A stretch of DNA of 64,000 nt from Fimbriimonadaceae bacterium (lineage in GTDB: Bacteria > Armatimonadota > Fimbriimonadia > Fimbriimonadales > Fimbriimonadaceae). The DNA lies in NCBI GenBank assembly GCA_019187105.1, contig JABAQM010000001.1, positions 682,001-746,000 on the forward strand, in the 5' to 3' direction. A program made the position numbers and the translations under genes. The notes beneath the pieces were generated by a model. The model made no database searches. It saw only the letters and a program-made list of their open reading frames with translations, and was not told the origin of the DNA. Within the stretch, counting starts at the first letter, position 1. Each line of letters begins with the position of its first letter. Below, in pieces: positions 53,836 through 62,714 of the stretch.

Positions 53836-54372
53836 TCACCAGGTCGGCAAATCCCGGCAATACGTACGAATATCCTCCGCGCAAGAGGGAGGAGGCACGG
53901 TGGCGGGCTTTGCCGCATACCGGATGACTGCCACCTGTCCAGCATGATAGTGATCGTGGCTGGTTACGGTCTCAATAACGCTCCAAGCTGGGCGCATCTC
54001 GCCGGAAAAGTGGCCAACATCAGCGGTGAGGTCTGAATCACCAAGGTGCGCCCACGAGTCGAGCCAATAGGACTGGCTCGCGCGGAGGTACTCAAGGGCG
54101 GCTTGCCAATCTGGCTCGAACCGATCAAGGTCTTCGGCAACCTCTCGCCAACGAATCTCCCCGTTTCGAAAGGCCGTTGCGCCGTAGATGCGTTTGCACG
54201 AGGCGACGTGAAGGACGATTGAGTGAATGGAACCGTCCGTGTGCAAATACTCGTCCTCACTGGCGGCCGATAAGCGACCCCAAGCAACCGGCTGGGAGAT
54301 ACCTGCGAGCGATTCTTCCAGTTCACGGAAAGCGACCTCGGCACGAGCTCTTGCCGCTTCAATGAGCGCCAC
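53836..54372 (-). CDS. DinB-family protein
   Basis: A 178-residue DinB/DUF664-like four-helix protein. The metal ligands are His residues in SIVLHVASCKRIYG and in TSHDHYHAGQVAVIRYA. It is only distantly similar to the DinB protein at 20101-20577. GTG start with a TAGACT box 6 nt upstream. Biochemical role unknown; family members are metal-dependent hydrolases or thiol-transferases. Confidence 0.8.
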   Translation of the reverse strand: MALIEAARARAEVAFRELEESLAGISQPVAWGRLSAASEDEYLHTDGSIHSIVLHVASCKRIYGATAFRNGEIRWREVAEDLDRFEPDWQAALEYLRASQSYWLDSWAHLGDSDLTADVGHFSGEMRPAWSVIETVTSHDHYHAGQVAVIRYAAKPATVPPPSCAEDIRTYCRDLPTW

Positions 54373-54378
54373 TAAGTG

Positions 54379-54384
54379 AGTCTA
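54379..54384 (-). promoter_or_regulatory. -10 element of a probable leaderless mRNA (DinB gene)
   Basis: TAGACT on the minus strand ends 6 nt before GTG 54372; no Shine-Dalgarno. Confidence 0.45.
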
Positions 54385-54632
54385 CATGCTTGATAGGCAT
54401 GGAATGGAAGGGAAGGAACGTCTGTCGGAGGTTAAGTGGCGGGAGCATCCGTGCTCCGTCCTCCGTTACCACCAATCCGTGGTGACAGCCACATATGAGT
54501 ATACGAATTAGGAGCGGAAAACGCAACTCCCTTGGTCGAAACTCGTCGGATTGGGCAGGAACCATCAAATTGGAGCGATAGGCAGGAGTTGTCTCCGCCA
54601 GGAAGCGTCAGACGAGTATCATCACTTCATCG

Positions 54633-55820
54633 ATGCGAGTGTTTCACATCGGCGGGGATTACCCATTCACGCCGTTGTACCGCCAGCTCCTTGTCAGCCT
54701 GGAGTCTGACCGCGATCTTTGCCAAACAATGTACGTGCCGCTCCCGATAGGCACGCAGAATTACCGCAACAACGATTTGGAGACCGCGCAAAGCTCCGTC
54801 ATCTACTCGCAAGATTATTCCAAGCTGGACCGATTCACGCTTCGCCGAAAGGTTGGGAAGATTGCCGCTTCCATCATCCGCCAGGTCGACGTTCCCACCT
54901 TCGATATCATTCACACCCACTACCTGTTCAGCAACGGCGGCGCTGCACAGCTTCTTTCGGCGCGAACAGGAATTCCCTATATCAGTGCCGTCCGCAATAC
55001 CGATGTAAATCTCTATCTCAGGCTCGGGTTGCCCTTTCAGCGATATGGCTACGAGATCATGCGCGATGCTTCCGCCGTGGTCTTCCTGTCCCCTGCGTAC
55101 CGCGATCACGTGCTGGGGCTTGTGAAGCGGTGGGATCCGGGAGGAGAAGTTCGTGCCAAGTCCCATGTGATTCCAAACGGAATCCACCAGTCGTGGCTGG
55201 ACAACACCGGTGCGGTCAGGGACCGTGTTGATGCCAACGCGGTACGCATCATCTACATCGGTGGCTTGACCCGCAACAAGAACATTGAGCGCACGATCCT
55301 CGCGTTGAGGCCACTGCGAGCAAGTGGCCTCAACGCGTCCCTGACCATCATCGGGAAGGGCCCGCAGGAAGAACACTTGCGGAAACTCGCCGCCAAATGC
55401 GGAGAGGCCGTCACCTTCATTCCTTTCACATCCGATAGGGACAAGCTCCGCGGCTACATGGCGGAAGCGGATGTGTTCGTAATGGCTTCCCACACCGAGA
55501 CCTTTGGCTTGGTTTATATTGAATCCCTCAGCCAGGGCCTGCCCATCGTATGGACTCGCGGCGAGGGCATCGACGGCTACTTCCCTGATGGCGACGTGGG
55601 TTACGGTGTCAATCCCCGGTCGTTACCGGAGATCGTGGATGCGGTGGCGAAGGTCGCCCAACATCGACAAGCGCTATCGGATCGAGCCGTGTCCGCTGCC
55701 AAGGACTTCTCGTGGTCCGAAGTTGCCAGCCGCTATCATCAGCTGTATCGGCGTCTCACCGGCCTCACGCCGGTGGCGGTCCCGGCAGGCTCTGAAACCT
55801 TGGCCGAGGTCGACCGGTAG
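54633..55820 (+). CDS. Glycosyltransferase family 4
   Basis: A 395-residue GT-B enzyme. The N-terminal acceptor domain has FDIIHTHYLFSNGGAAQLL; the C-terminal donor domain has IYIGGLTRNKNIERTILAL, LTIIGKGPQEEHL and the EX7E motif in HTETFGLVYIESLSQG. Transfers a sugar from an NDP- or GDP-sugar, acceptor unknown. A TATCAT box lies 10 nt before the ATG. The ABC exporter genes start 15 nt downstream, so an exported glycoconjugate is possible (inference). Confidence 0.88.
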   Translation: MRVFHIGGDYPFTPLYRQLLVSLESDRDLCQTMYVPLPIGTQNYRNNDLETAQSSVIYSQDYSKLDRFTLRRKVGKIAASIIRQVDVPTFDIIHTHYLFSNGGAAQLLSARTGIPYISAVRNTDVNLYLRLGLPFQRYGYEIMRDASAVVFLSPAYRDHVLGLVKRWDPGGEVRAKSHVIPNGIHQSWLDNTGAVRDRVDANAVRIIYIGGLTRNKNIERTILALRPLRASGLNASLTIIGKGPQEEHLRKLAAKCGEAVTFIPFTSDRDKLRGYMAEADVFVMASHTETFGLVYIESLSQGLPIVWTRGEGIDGYFPDGDVGYGVNPRSLPEIVDAVAKVAQHRQALSDRAVSAAKDFSWSEVASRYHQLYRRLTGLTPVAVPAGSETLAEVDR

Positions 55821-55835
55821 ATTAGGTACGAATTC

Positions 55836-56576
55836 ATGTTGGAAGTCCGGCGTCTCGTCAAGGACTATCGTCGCCTGAGGGCGGTCAACGACCTTAGCTT
55901 TGACCTGAAGGGAGGCGAGATTGTCGGTCTGCTTGGACCCAATGGCGCCGGAAAGACAACCGCCCTTCGATGCATCGGCGGCATCCTAAAGCCGACCTCC
56001 GGCCAAGTCCTGATCAATGGCCACGACATCGTCACCGATCAGGCAAAAGCCAAATCAAGCATGGCATTTGTCCCGGAGGTTCCGGCGATGTACGAGTTGC
56101 TGACCGTCGACGAGCATCTCAAATTCATTGCGATGTGCTTTGGGACCCTCGATGTCTATGAGACTCAGGGCACGGCCCTGCTGGACCGCTATAACCTATT
56201 GGAAAAGCGCAACGAACTGGTGGCCACACTGAGCAAGGGCATGAGGCAAAAACTCAGTATCGCTTGTGCCTTCGTCCATAACGCAGACGTTTTCCTCTTC
56301 GATGAGCCGCTCATTGGTATCGATCCGGCAGGCGTGCACGAAGTCAAGAGCGAAATATTGCGTGCCCGCAACGACGGCAAGACGATTCTGGTTTCAACTC
56401 ACCTTTTGGATACGGCCGAAAAGCTTTGCGACCGAGTGATCATCATCGCCCGAGGGTCCAAGGTCGCTGAAGGGTCGCTTGACCAGCTTCGCACCACGGC
56501 AAACCTGGAAGGGGCCGATCTTGAGGAGATCTTCTTGCGGCTCACCGAAGACCAGCCCCAAGAGCCGGTGGCATGA
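55836..56576 (+). CDS. ABC transporter ATP-binding protein
   Basis: A 246-residue ATPase with Walker A GPNGAGKTT at 34-42, signature LSKGMRQKLSIACAF and Walker B VFLFDEPLIGIDP. It belongs to the exporter class (CcmA/NatA-like). It overlaps the permease gene by ATGA, so the two form one transporter. The substrate is not evident. Confidence 0.93.
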   Translation: MLEVRRLVKDYRRLRAVNDLSFDLKGGEIVGLLGPNGAGKTTALRCIGGILKPTSGQVLINGHDIVTDQAKAKSSMAFVPEVPAMYELLTVDEHLKFIAMCFGTLDVYETQGTALLDRYNLLEKRNELVATLSKGMRQKLSIACAFVHNADVFLFDEPLIGIDPAGVHEVKSEILRARNDGKTILVSTHLLDTAEKLCDRVIIIARGSKVAEGSLDQLRTTANLEGADLEEIFLRLTEDQPQEPVA

Positions 56577-58264
56577 AAGCGATCCTCTTCTTGACGACAA
56601 GAAGCTTCGTCAACTCTTTACGCCGATCCGTTACCTCTCCGAAGCGCCTCATCGGGCTCATTTTTTTTCTCGGCTACTACCTGCTCATGCTTCGCCCGAT
56701 GTTGCGCGTCGGCTCGAAGGGTGAGGAGATTATCTTTCCGCGCTCGGCAGGACAGATCCAATTTCCTCCGATGGCGGTGGTCGAAGCCATCGTCTTTGCG
56801 ATCTTTGCGGCCATCACCTTCTTCATGTTCTGCGGCATCTTCGGTTACAAGGGCGTTTTCAAGCCCGCGGATGTTGAGACGCTGTTTCCAACTCCGGTCT
56901 CTCCCCGAATCGTCCTTGGTTTTCGACTAGTGCGCGATTACCTGGTCACGCTGATCATCCCGCTGCTGCTGGCTCTATTCTTCATCCGGCCCGCCCAGCA
57001 AGGGTGGGCTCACCTGTTCCGAGACATTCCAAACCCGTCGTCGGCGGGCCACACCTTCAGGTTTATGACCGTCGCCTGGTTGCTAACCGCAGTCGCCTGG
57101 GTGGCCATCGCTTATGCCGTGAGCATCTACTTCCACCAACCCGAAGAGCGGTTCGAGCGGTATCGCAAGGCCTTCAATTGGGCGGGCGGCACGATCGTAC
57201 TGGTGGCGTGCGCACTGTTGGTTCGCCTGGCCGTATCGGGCATGAGCGGCCAGGAATGGCTGAACCTCGTGGAGAATCCTTGGCTGCGTGGAGTCTTCTT
57301 CATGGCTACGGCGGCGACCGAACTGGCAGTCGCCCCTTTGACCGGCAACTGGGTTGCCGGCATCGGCGGCCTTGCCATTCTTCTGGCCGCAATCGCTACG
57401 TCCGTGGGCCTTGCCCTCAAGCAAGCGGACCGTGTCTACGAGCAAGCGGCCCAGCGGGCCAACACCCTGACCGAGAGTAAGAGTCTTCAGTCCAGCGGTG
57501 ACTTCTACGGAATGCTTGCCAAGCTCGCCCGTGAAGGCAAGATCAAGACCCGCAAGCAGGGATGGATTCATCGAGTGCGGCTTGCCGGTCCCAGTGCCCT
57601 CTTGTGGAAGGAGTACATCCTGCAGTTCCGAGCGGCGCGGGCGTCGGTGGCTTTCTTCTTCCTGTTTGGCCTGATGGTTTCTGTGTTGCCAATCTTGGCC
57701 GTGCAGAATGAACCCGGCACCAGCAAGGGCCCGTTTATCCTGATCATGCAGGCGTTCGCGGTGTTTATGGCAACGATGTTCATGTCGCAGGCGAACATGG
57801 TGGAAACGATAAAGCGAGTTGACCTACAAAAGCCCTTACCCTTTAGTGCGGCTACCGCTTCCGCCTTCGAGATTCTTGGCAAGTCCTTCATCGGAATCCT
57901 GATCGTTCCCTGTGGTGCGATCGCCGGCATGCTGATCAAGCCACAGCTGTGGCAGGAGCTCATTGCGAGCCTGCTCATGCTGCCGACTCTTGCGTTCCTC
58001 CTGTCGGCGGTTTCTTACGTCTTGGTGCTCCTGATGCCCGATGTTGACGACCCCACCCAAAAGGGCTTTCGAGGACTTGTCAATATGCTGGGGATCGCGG
58101 TCTTGGTCGCGCCTTCGGTTCTGATCTACTTGCTGCTCACCGTAGTGCTGCATGTTCCACCTGCCATGGCCGCCATTCCGGTGATGCTCATCAATGTCGT
58201 CATTGGAGCCCTCGTCTCTCTCTTTGCTGGCCGGCTCTACGACGACTTCAATCCAAGCGAATAA
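56573..58264 (+). CDS. ABC exporter permease
   Basis: A 563-residue membrane protein with about ten to twelve predicted TM helices (e.g. AIVFAIFAAITFFMFCGIFG; YLVTLIIPLLLALFFI; LLMLPTLAFLLSAVSYVLVLLM; MLGIAVLVAPSVLIYLLLTVVL). A central cytoplasmic region near residues 285-350 precedes a second membrane block. It resembles large putative ABC exporter subunits of the PF16962 type, but that assignment is from memory of the pattern. It forms a pair with the preceding ATPase. Confidence 0.8.
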   Translation: MKAILFLTTRSFVNSLRRSVTSPKRLIGLIFFLGYYLLMLRPMLRVGSKGEEIIFPRSAGQIQFPPMAVVEAIVFAIFAAITFFMFCGIFGYKGVFKPADVETLFPTPVSPRIVLGFRLVRDYLVTLIIPLLLALFFIRPAQQGWAHLFRDIPNPSSAGHTFRFMTVAWLLTAVAWVAIAYAVSIYFHQPEERFERYRKAFNWAGGTIVLVACALLVRLAVSGMSGQEWLNLVENPWLRGVFFMATAATELAVAPLTGNWVAGIGGLAILLAAIATSVGLALKQADRVYEQAAQRANTLTESKSLQSSGDFYGMLAKLAREGKIKTRKQGWIHRVRLAGPSALLWKEYILQFRAARASVAFFFLFGLMVSVLPILAVQNEPGTSKGPFILIMQAFAVFMATMFMSQANMVETIKRVDLQKPLPFSAATASAFEILGKSFIGILIVPCGAIAGMLIKPQLWQELIASLLMLPTLAFLLSAVSYVLVLLMPDVDDPTQKGFRGLVNMLGIAVLVAPSVLIYLLLTVVLHVPPAMAAIPVMLINVVIGALVSLFAGRLYDDFNPSE

Positions 58265-58291
58265 CTGGTCGGTACACTTCGTTAAAGAACT

Positions 58292-59443
58292 GTGGCAACT
58301 GTTTCGGCTTCGGTAAAGAGAAGCAAGGCGAGACCCTTTCAGATCGCGGCCTTCTTTGTCTTGTTCGCGGTGGGAGGTACCTGGCTCTACAAGGGCATCC
58401 TGCGCGCGCAGGTCGCCGACTACGAGTTGAAGCCGATCAAACCTGGCAACGTGAATCTGATCGCCCTCAAAACCGGCGGCAACTACCGAATCATTGTTTC
58501 AAACCAGATTGCGCAGCTCGCGGAGGTGCAGCGAACATCGTTCGAGGGTCCGACGAGTTACGAAGACACCGAGGAAGAAGCTACCAACAAGAAGCGCATC
58601 CCTCTGAAAGAAATGCTCCTCGGCCTCCAGGGCGACGAAAAGGCGCTCTCCAAGTTCGTGATGATCATGAACGAGCTGAAAGAGGCGGACCTTCCAGCCG
58701 AGCGGGTCATTTGGGAGCCAGAGGACATCCAGAAGGCCCTGGATGGCGACGAGCCGTTGCGGAAGAAGCTGACGAGCGACCTCAACGTCAACTTGGACGG
58801 CACTCCGCTGGACCAGCTCAGTATTCCTTCCATCGAAAACGGCATCGTCGTGAAGGCGCCTGTAAAAATTCGAGTGGTCATTGACGGAGGGCCAAAAATC
58901 CTGAATGCCTACATTCTAGAACCCTACCGGCCCAGGTTCGCCCGAGAGGTCGCCAAGCGTTATTCCGAAAAATTTGTTGACACCAACGCCATTCGCGGCT
59001 ATTACATGGAGGAGGCCAAGAGAGTCCTCGACGATCCGAAGGAACGGGAAAACGTCGCAAATACGTTACGTGACTATATCGATCCGGTCAGATTGGCACG
59101 ATATGCAGAGATCCCCGAACGCTTACTGGGAGATGCCCAGGTGCTGGTAACCGAAAATCACGTGGTGGACGCCAGCTATGTTGAGGAGGAGCGCACCGAC
59201 AACCGGAGACGATTCCGCCTGAGCATCCAGGTCAACGATGAGGGAAAGCGCCGATTGTGGAAGTACAGCATGGATCACAAAGGCGTCCAAATCTTGCTCG
59301 TCGCCAATGGGGTTGCTATAGCGGCACCGCGCATCGCCACCGAACTTACCGGGTCGGACTTTACGATCGACCGGATGCCGGATGAAGACTTGCTTAAAGA
59401 TGCTGTCAAAATGATCAATGACGCGCGAACTGGAGGAAAATAA
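58292..59443 (+). CDS. Membrane-anchored protein with SecD-head-like domain
   Basis: A 383-residue protein with one N-terminal TM helix (IAAFFVLFAVGGTWLYKGI) and a large external region. The C-terminal part, FRLSIQVNDEGKRRLWKYSMDHKGVQILLVANGVAIAAPRIATELTG (shown in part), is laid out like the P1 head of SecD (LxIxLxGxVxxAPxI). No further TM helices or SecD/SecF export motifs follow, so it is not a complete SecD. GTG start, 27 nt after the permease gene and followed 3 nt later by a lipoprotein gene. It may help in late folding or export of the lipoproteins next door (inference). Confidence 0.6.
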   Translation: MATVSASVKRSKARPFQIAAFFVLFAVGGTWLYKGILRAQVADYELKPIKPGNVNLIALKTGGNYRIIVSNQIAQLAEVQRTSFEGPTSYEDTEEEATNKKRIPLKEMLLGLQGDEKALSKFVMIMNELKEADLPAERVIWEPEDIQKALDGDEPLRKKLTSDLNVNLDGTPLDQLSIPSIENGIVVKAPVKIRVVIDGGPKILNAYILEPYRPRFAREVAKRYSEKFVDTNAIRGYYMEEAKRVLDDPKERENVANTLRDYIDPVRLARYAEIPERLLGDAQVLVTENHVVDASYVEEERTDNRRRFRLSIQVNDEGKRRLWKYSMDHKGVQILLVANGVAIAAPRIATELTGSDFTIDRMPDEDLLKDAVKMINDARTGGK

Positions 59444-59446
59444 GAT

Positions 59447-60169
59447 TTGAACCGAACGACATGGATGTTGATCGTCGCTGGCATGCTGGTGGCAGGCTGC
59501 GGCGACAAGAGCTCAAACACGTACAAACCGCAGCCGACACCGAAGATTCCGGTTGCGAAGGTCAATCCGGGCGAAGAAGGGACGCTGTTCCCGTTTACCG
59601 CCGAGAACCAGTGGGTTTACGAGGCCACCGCAACGGCTCAGGCCAATACCGGCGAGCAGCGAGGCGGAAACTTCGAATTGACGTTCAAGATCGCCAAGGT
59701 CGACAATCAGGGTGACAGCAAGGTGGCCCAGGTCCAGATCATCAGGGACGGCAAGGTCGAGTCAAACCAGCGTTGGGTATCCAACTCGAAGGGACTTTAT
59801 CAGGCAAGTTCGAACGCCGGCCAAGGCGACTTCTCGCCAATGCAGCCGCAGGTCATGTTCCCAATCGCCGAAGGTGGCACCTTCTCATGGACTGGCAATG
59901 GACCGAGACCGGTCGGCAAGCCAGGGACATACACCGTCACCTCCAAAGTGATCGGTCCGCAAGAAGTCGATACCGGCTTAGGTCGGATCAGCGCGATAGC
60001 GATCGAGTCCAAGTCGCAATGGGCTGATGGCAAGAAGACCGTCCAGGCAACGACGACTCAATGGTGGGCACCAGGGGTCGGTCTCGTACGTTACGTGCAG
60101 AACACGACTGACGGTACGATCGCCACCGCTCAAACGTTGAAACTCAAAAGCCACACGCTGAAGAATTAA
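59447..60169 (+). CDS. Lipoprotein, paralogue 1 of 3
   Basis: A 240-residue lipoprotein: TTG start with GGAGG 10 nt upstream, a signal peptide and the lipobox LVAGC. The mature part shows the pattern VMFPIAEGGTFSWTG, then VDTGLGRISAIAIESK, then TQWWAPGVGLVRYV. The next two genes share these three motif positions, so the three are tandem duplicates. Function unknown; it should sit in the outer or inner membrane facing the periplasm. Confidence 0.8.
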   Translation: MNRTTWMLIVAGMLVAGCGDKSSNTYKPQPTPKIPVAKVNPGEEGTLFPFTAENQWVYEATATAQANTGEQRGGNFELTFKIAKVDNQGDSKVAQVQIIRDGKVESNQRWVSNSKGLYQASSNAGQGDFSPMQPQVMFPIAEGGTFSWTGNGPRPVGKPGTYTVTSKVIGPQEVDTGLGRISAIAIESKSQWADGKKTVQATTTQWWAPGVGLVRYVQNTTDGTIATAQTLKLKSHTLKN

Positions 60170-60175
60170 TAAAAG

Positions 60176-60895
60176 ATGAGGCACTGGCTCGCACTGTTAA
60201 TCGCCGCCGCTCTGATTGCATCGGGCTGTACTCCCGAGGAACAGAGCAAGGGGTCCACGGGGACATCGACGACCGGATCGACACCCACATCCGCAAGCGA
60301 TTCCCAGATTCCAGAGAATCTCAAGCATGCCGGCTACCTCTACAGCGGGGCCAGCAGCGACAAGCCGGTCAAGTTCAAGCTTGCCTATCCCGGCGAAAAG
60401 GAGCCCACGATCGTTGAACAGACGATCAAGTTCTCCAAGCTAGAGAAGGGCAATGCCACGTTCGACGTGGTTCGGAACGGTCCCATGGCCGACAAGCTGG
60501 GCAACGAGGTTTCGGTTGTCCAACCCGATGGCGTCTATACCGTTACTTCCACAAAGGGGCGTCTGGAAAAGCCGATCTTGGGCCTTCCCGCGGACTTGAA
60601 GGTCGGAAGCAAGTGGAAAAGAGTGGGCAAGTTGATTGAACCAAGCTCCATGACGGCAACCGAGACATCGGAAGACTGCGAAGTGGTCGCCGAGGAGAAG
60701 GTCGTGACGGCCGCAGGTACATTCGATGCTCTAAAGATCGTAAGCAAGGGCTACTTCAAACAGGTCGATATTAAGTCCAATATCACGAGTACGTCCTGGT
60801 ACGCGCGCGACATCGGGCTGGTCAAGCTCGAGTTCGCCGTCAAAGATAAGAATGGAGCCGATTCCGGGACACTTAAGTTGGAGTTGACGCCGTAA
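60176..60895 (+). CDS. Lipoprotein, paralogue 2 of 3
   Basis: A 239-residue lipoprotein with lipobox IASGC followed by a Ser/Thr-rich linker (STGTSTTGSTPTSASDS). The shared pattern is LPADLKVGSKWKRVG, then TAAGTFDALKIVSKG, then TSWYARDIGLVKLEF. Start at ATG 60176, 6 nt after the previous stop. Same operon. Confidence 0.8.
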   Translation: MRHWLALLIAAALIASGCTPEEQSKGSTGTSTTGSTPTSASDSQIPENLKHAGYLYSGASSDKPVKFKLAYPGEKEPTIVEQTIKFSKLEKGNATFDVVRNGPMADKLGNEVSVVQPDGVYTVTSTKGRLEKPILGLPADLKVGSKWKRVGKLIEPSSMTATETSEDCEVVAEEKVVTAAGTFDALKIVSKGYFKQVDIKSNITSTSWYARDIGLVKLEFAVKDKNGADSGTLKLELTP

Positions 60896-60905
60896 TTTGG
60901 GAGGA

Positions 60906-61559
60906 GTGCGGCTGATTCATGTTTCAACTACCACCAAAGGTGTCCTGATCATGGTTGTCGCGTCTCTTGCCGGCCTTGCCATGATCGCGGGCTGCCAGAA
61001 CGAGCAGCAGGCCACGCCGCAGCAGCTGGTAACGACCTATTCGGCGTCGGACCAGCTCAAGCCGGACGGACTGCCCTACACGAAAGCCAACCTAATCCTC
61101 GCGGGAACCTTGTTCCCCGTCGAGATGAGCCGCGCGGTAAACGGCACCACGGTGAAATTCACTCTGACGGCCCACGACGAAGTCATCGAAGAGGAAATCT
61201 ACGAATCCACGAAGGAAAAGTTCGCGATTCTCGATCTGGCCGGAGAAACCTACAAACCCGCCTTACCTTTGCTGCAGTTCCCCATCAAGCCGGGAGATGT
61301 CTGGAAGTGGCAGGGCGAGATGATTGCCGGGGGCATCGTCCGCAAGGCCACCGCAAAAGTCACGATCAGCGAGGATAAGTTGAATCTAGCCGACGGCGTT
61401 TATGAGACCTTGAAATCCAGCGTCGAGCTGGAGATGCCAAGCGGAGGGCCAACACCAGCCAAGCGCATCCTTTCTTTCTGGTTTGTCAAGGAAAAGGGGA
61501 TGATCAAGCGCGACATCGCGGCCAGCTCGACGCGCGAACCTCGCGCCGCCCAAGAGTAG
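60906..61559 (+). CDS. Lipoprotein, paralogue 3 of 3
   Basis: About 217 residues with lipobox MIAGC. The shared pattern is LQFPIKPGDVWKWQGE, then LADGVYETLKSSVELE, then LSFWFVKEKGMIKRDI. The start is unsettled: GTG 60906 follows a GGGAGGAG sequence with no spacing, TTG 60897 lies before it, and ATG 60951 would leave a signal peptide without basic residues. It is followed by rodA after 4 nt. Confidence 0.75.
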   Translation: MRLIHVSTTTKGVLIMVVASLAGLAMIAGCQNEQQATPQQLVTTYSASDQLKPDGLPYTKANLILAGTLFPVEMSRAVNGTTVKFTLTAHDEVIEEEIYESTKEKFAILDLAGETYKPALPLLQFPIKPGDVWKWQGEMIAGGIVRKATAKVTISEDKLNLADGVYETLKSSVELEMPSGGPTPAKRILSFWFVKEKGMIKRDIAASSTREPRAAQE

Positions 61560-61563
61560 GACC

Positions 61564-62694
61564 GTGTCGGCGTTTGCCATGGATCGTGGTTCGCCGGTTG
61601 GCCAGCCAAAACTGTGGCAGCGCATCGACGTATGGCTGGTCGTGTCCGCTGCCATCCTGCTCTTCTTTGGCCTGACCAGCCTCTACAGCTTCGACCATGG
61701 TCGTGGCGAACGGAATTTCATCGACCAAGCCGTAAGGGTCATCATTGGATTCGGGCCGTTCCTTCTGTTTTTGCTTGTCGATTACCGATTCTGGCGCCGG
61801 ATCGCGGTCCCGATGTATGTCTTGAACGTCGGGCTGCTGGCCCTCGTCGTGGTCATGGGATCGCAGGGTGGTGGAGCTCAACGATGGCTCAACATCGGCC
61901 CGATCGAGTTTCAGCCGAGCGAGATGACCAAGCTCCTAATGACGCTCACGCTCGCCACTTTCTTCGCCAATCGCCTTGATCGGATCAGGTCTGTTTGGAC
62001 CTTTGGCGCCTCTTTCCTCCACGTTTTGCCCAGCCTCGTCCTGGTGTTTGCGCAGCCGCACCTTGGGGCGACGCTCGTTCTGATCGTCACCTGGTTAGCG
62101 GTGTCCTGGTTTATGGGCGTACCGGGCAAGTTCATTATCGGTGCGATCGCCCTCGCCGCCGCCCTGCTGGTGTTCAGCGTCAAGACACCCGGCATCCTAA
62201 GCGACTACCAGCTAAAGAGGCTTGAGGGCATGGTTGTCAGCGATGAGCGTGGAAAGGGGTATCAGCAAATGAGAGCCTCTCTTGCCTTTGGAGTGGGCGG
62301 TGTCTCCGGCTCTGGATTCCTCAAGGGAGAACAGAAAGCCGCCGGCAATATTCCCGAGCAACGAACCGACTTTATTTTCACCATCATCGGCGAAGAAGGC
62401 GGGCTTGTGGGCTCAACTCTTGTTCTGGCGGCATTTCTCTTTTTCTTTTATAGAATCTGGTTGGTGACCTACCAAGCGCCCGACGAGTTTGGAAGAGGCA
62501 TAGCTGCCGGCATCCTCTCCGTTCTTGGATTCCATACGGTAGTGAACCTGGGCATGAATCTGCAGCTCACGCCCGTCGTGGGCCTCTGGCTCCCATGGAT
62601 GAGCTACGGAGGGACCGCGATCTGGCTATGCATGGCGTGCCTCGGCCTTCTCCTCAGCATTCGTTTGCGTACGGACGCTTCCATGTTTAGCTAG
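61564..62694 (+). CDS. rodA: Rod-shape SEDS peptidoglycan polymerase RodA
   Basis: A 376-residue SEDS protein with about ten TM helices. Diagnostic segments: GAQRWLNIGPIEFQPSEMTKL, FAQPHLGATLVL, the catalytic Asp in NIPEQRTDFIFTIIGEEGGLVG, and PVVGLWLPWMSYGGTAIW near the C-terminus. The wording of these motifs fits RodA better than FtsW. It polymerises lipid II glycan strands with a class B PBP, which is not in the window. GTG start at 61564; ATG 61579 is possible. ftsK follows 20 nt downstream with its own -10 box. Confidence 0.9.
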   Translation: MSAFAMDRGSPVGQPKLWQRIDVWLVVSAAILLFFGLTSLYSFDHGRGERNFIDQAVRVIIGFGPFLLFLLVDYRFWRRIAVPMYVLNVGLLALVVVMGSQGGGAQRWLNIGPIEFQPSEMTKLLMTLTLATFFANRLDRIRSVWTFGASFLHVLPSLVLVFAQPHLGATLVLIVTWLAVSWFMGVPGKFIIGAIALAAALLVFSVKTPGILSDYQLKRLEGMVVSDERGKGYQQMRASLAFGVGGVSGSGFLKGEQKAAGNIPEQRTDFIFTIIGEEGGLVGSTLVLAAFLFFFYRIWLVTYQAPDEFGRGIAAGILSVLGFHTVVNLGMNLQLTPVVGLWLPWMSYGGTAIWLCMACLGLLLSIRLRTDASMFS

Positions 62695-62702
62695 CGGGCC
62701 TG

Positions 62703-62708
62703 TATAAT
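62703..62708 (+). promoter_or_regulatory. -10 element of a probable leaderless ftsK mRNA
   Basis: A consensus TATAAT ends 6 nt before ATG 62715, so the +1 would fall on the A of the start codon. It lies in the 20-bp gap after rodA. No clear -35. Confidence 0.55.
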
Positions 62709-62714
62709 CCCTGT

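Noticed and set aside
54442-54457. GGAGCA-TCCG-TGCTCC hairpin before the glycosyltransferase gene
   Set aside because: A 6-bp stem without T run; it resembles the REP-like element only in GGAGC, so it was not listed as a repeat or terminator.
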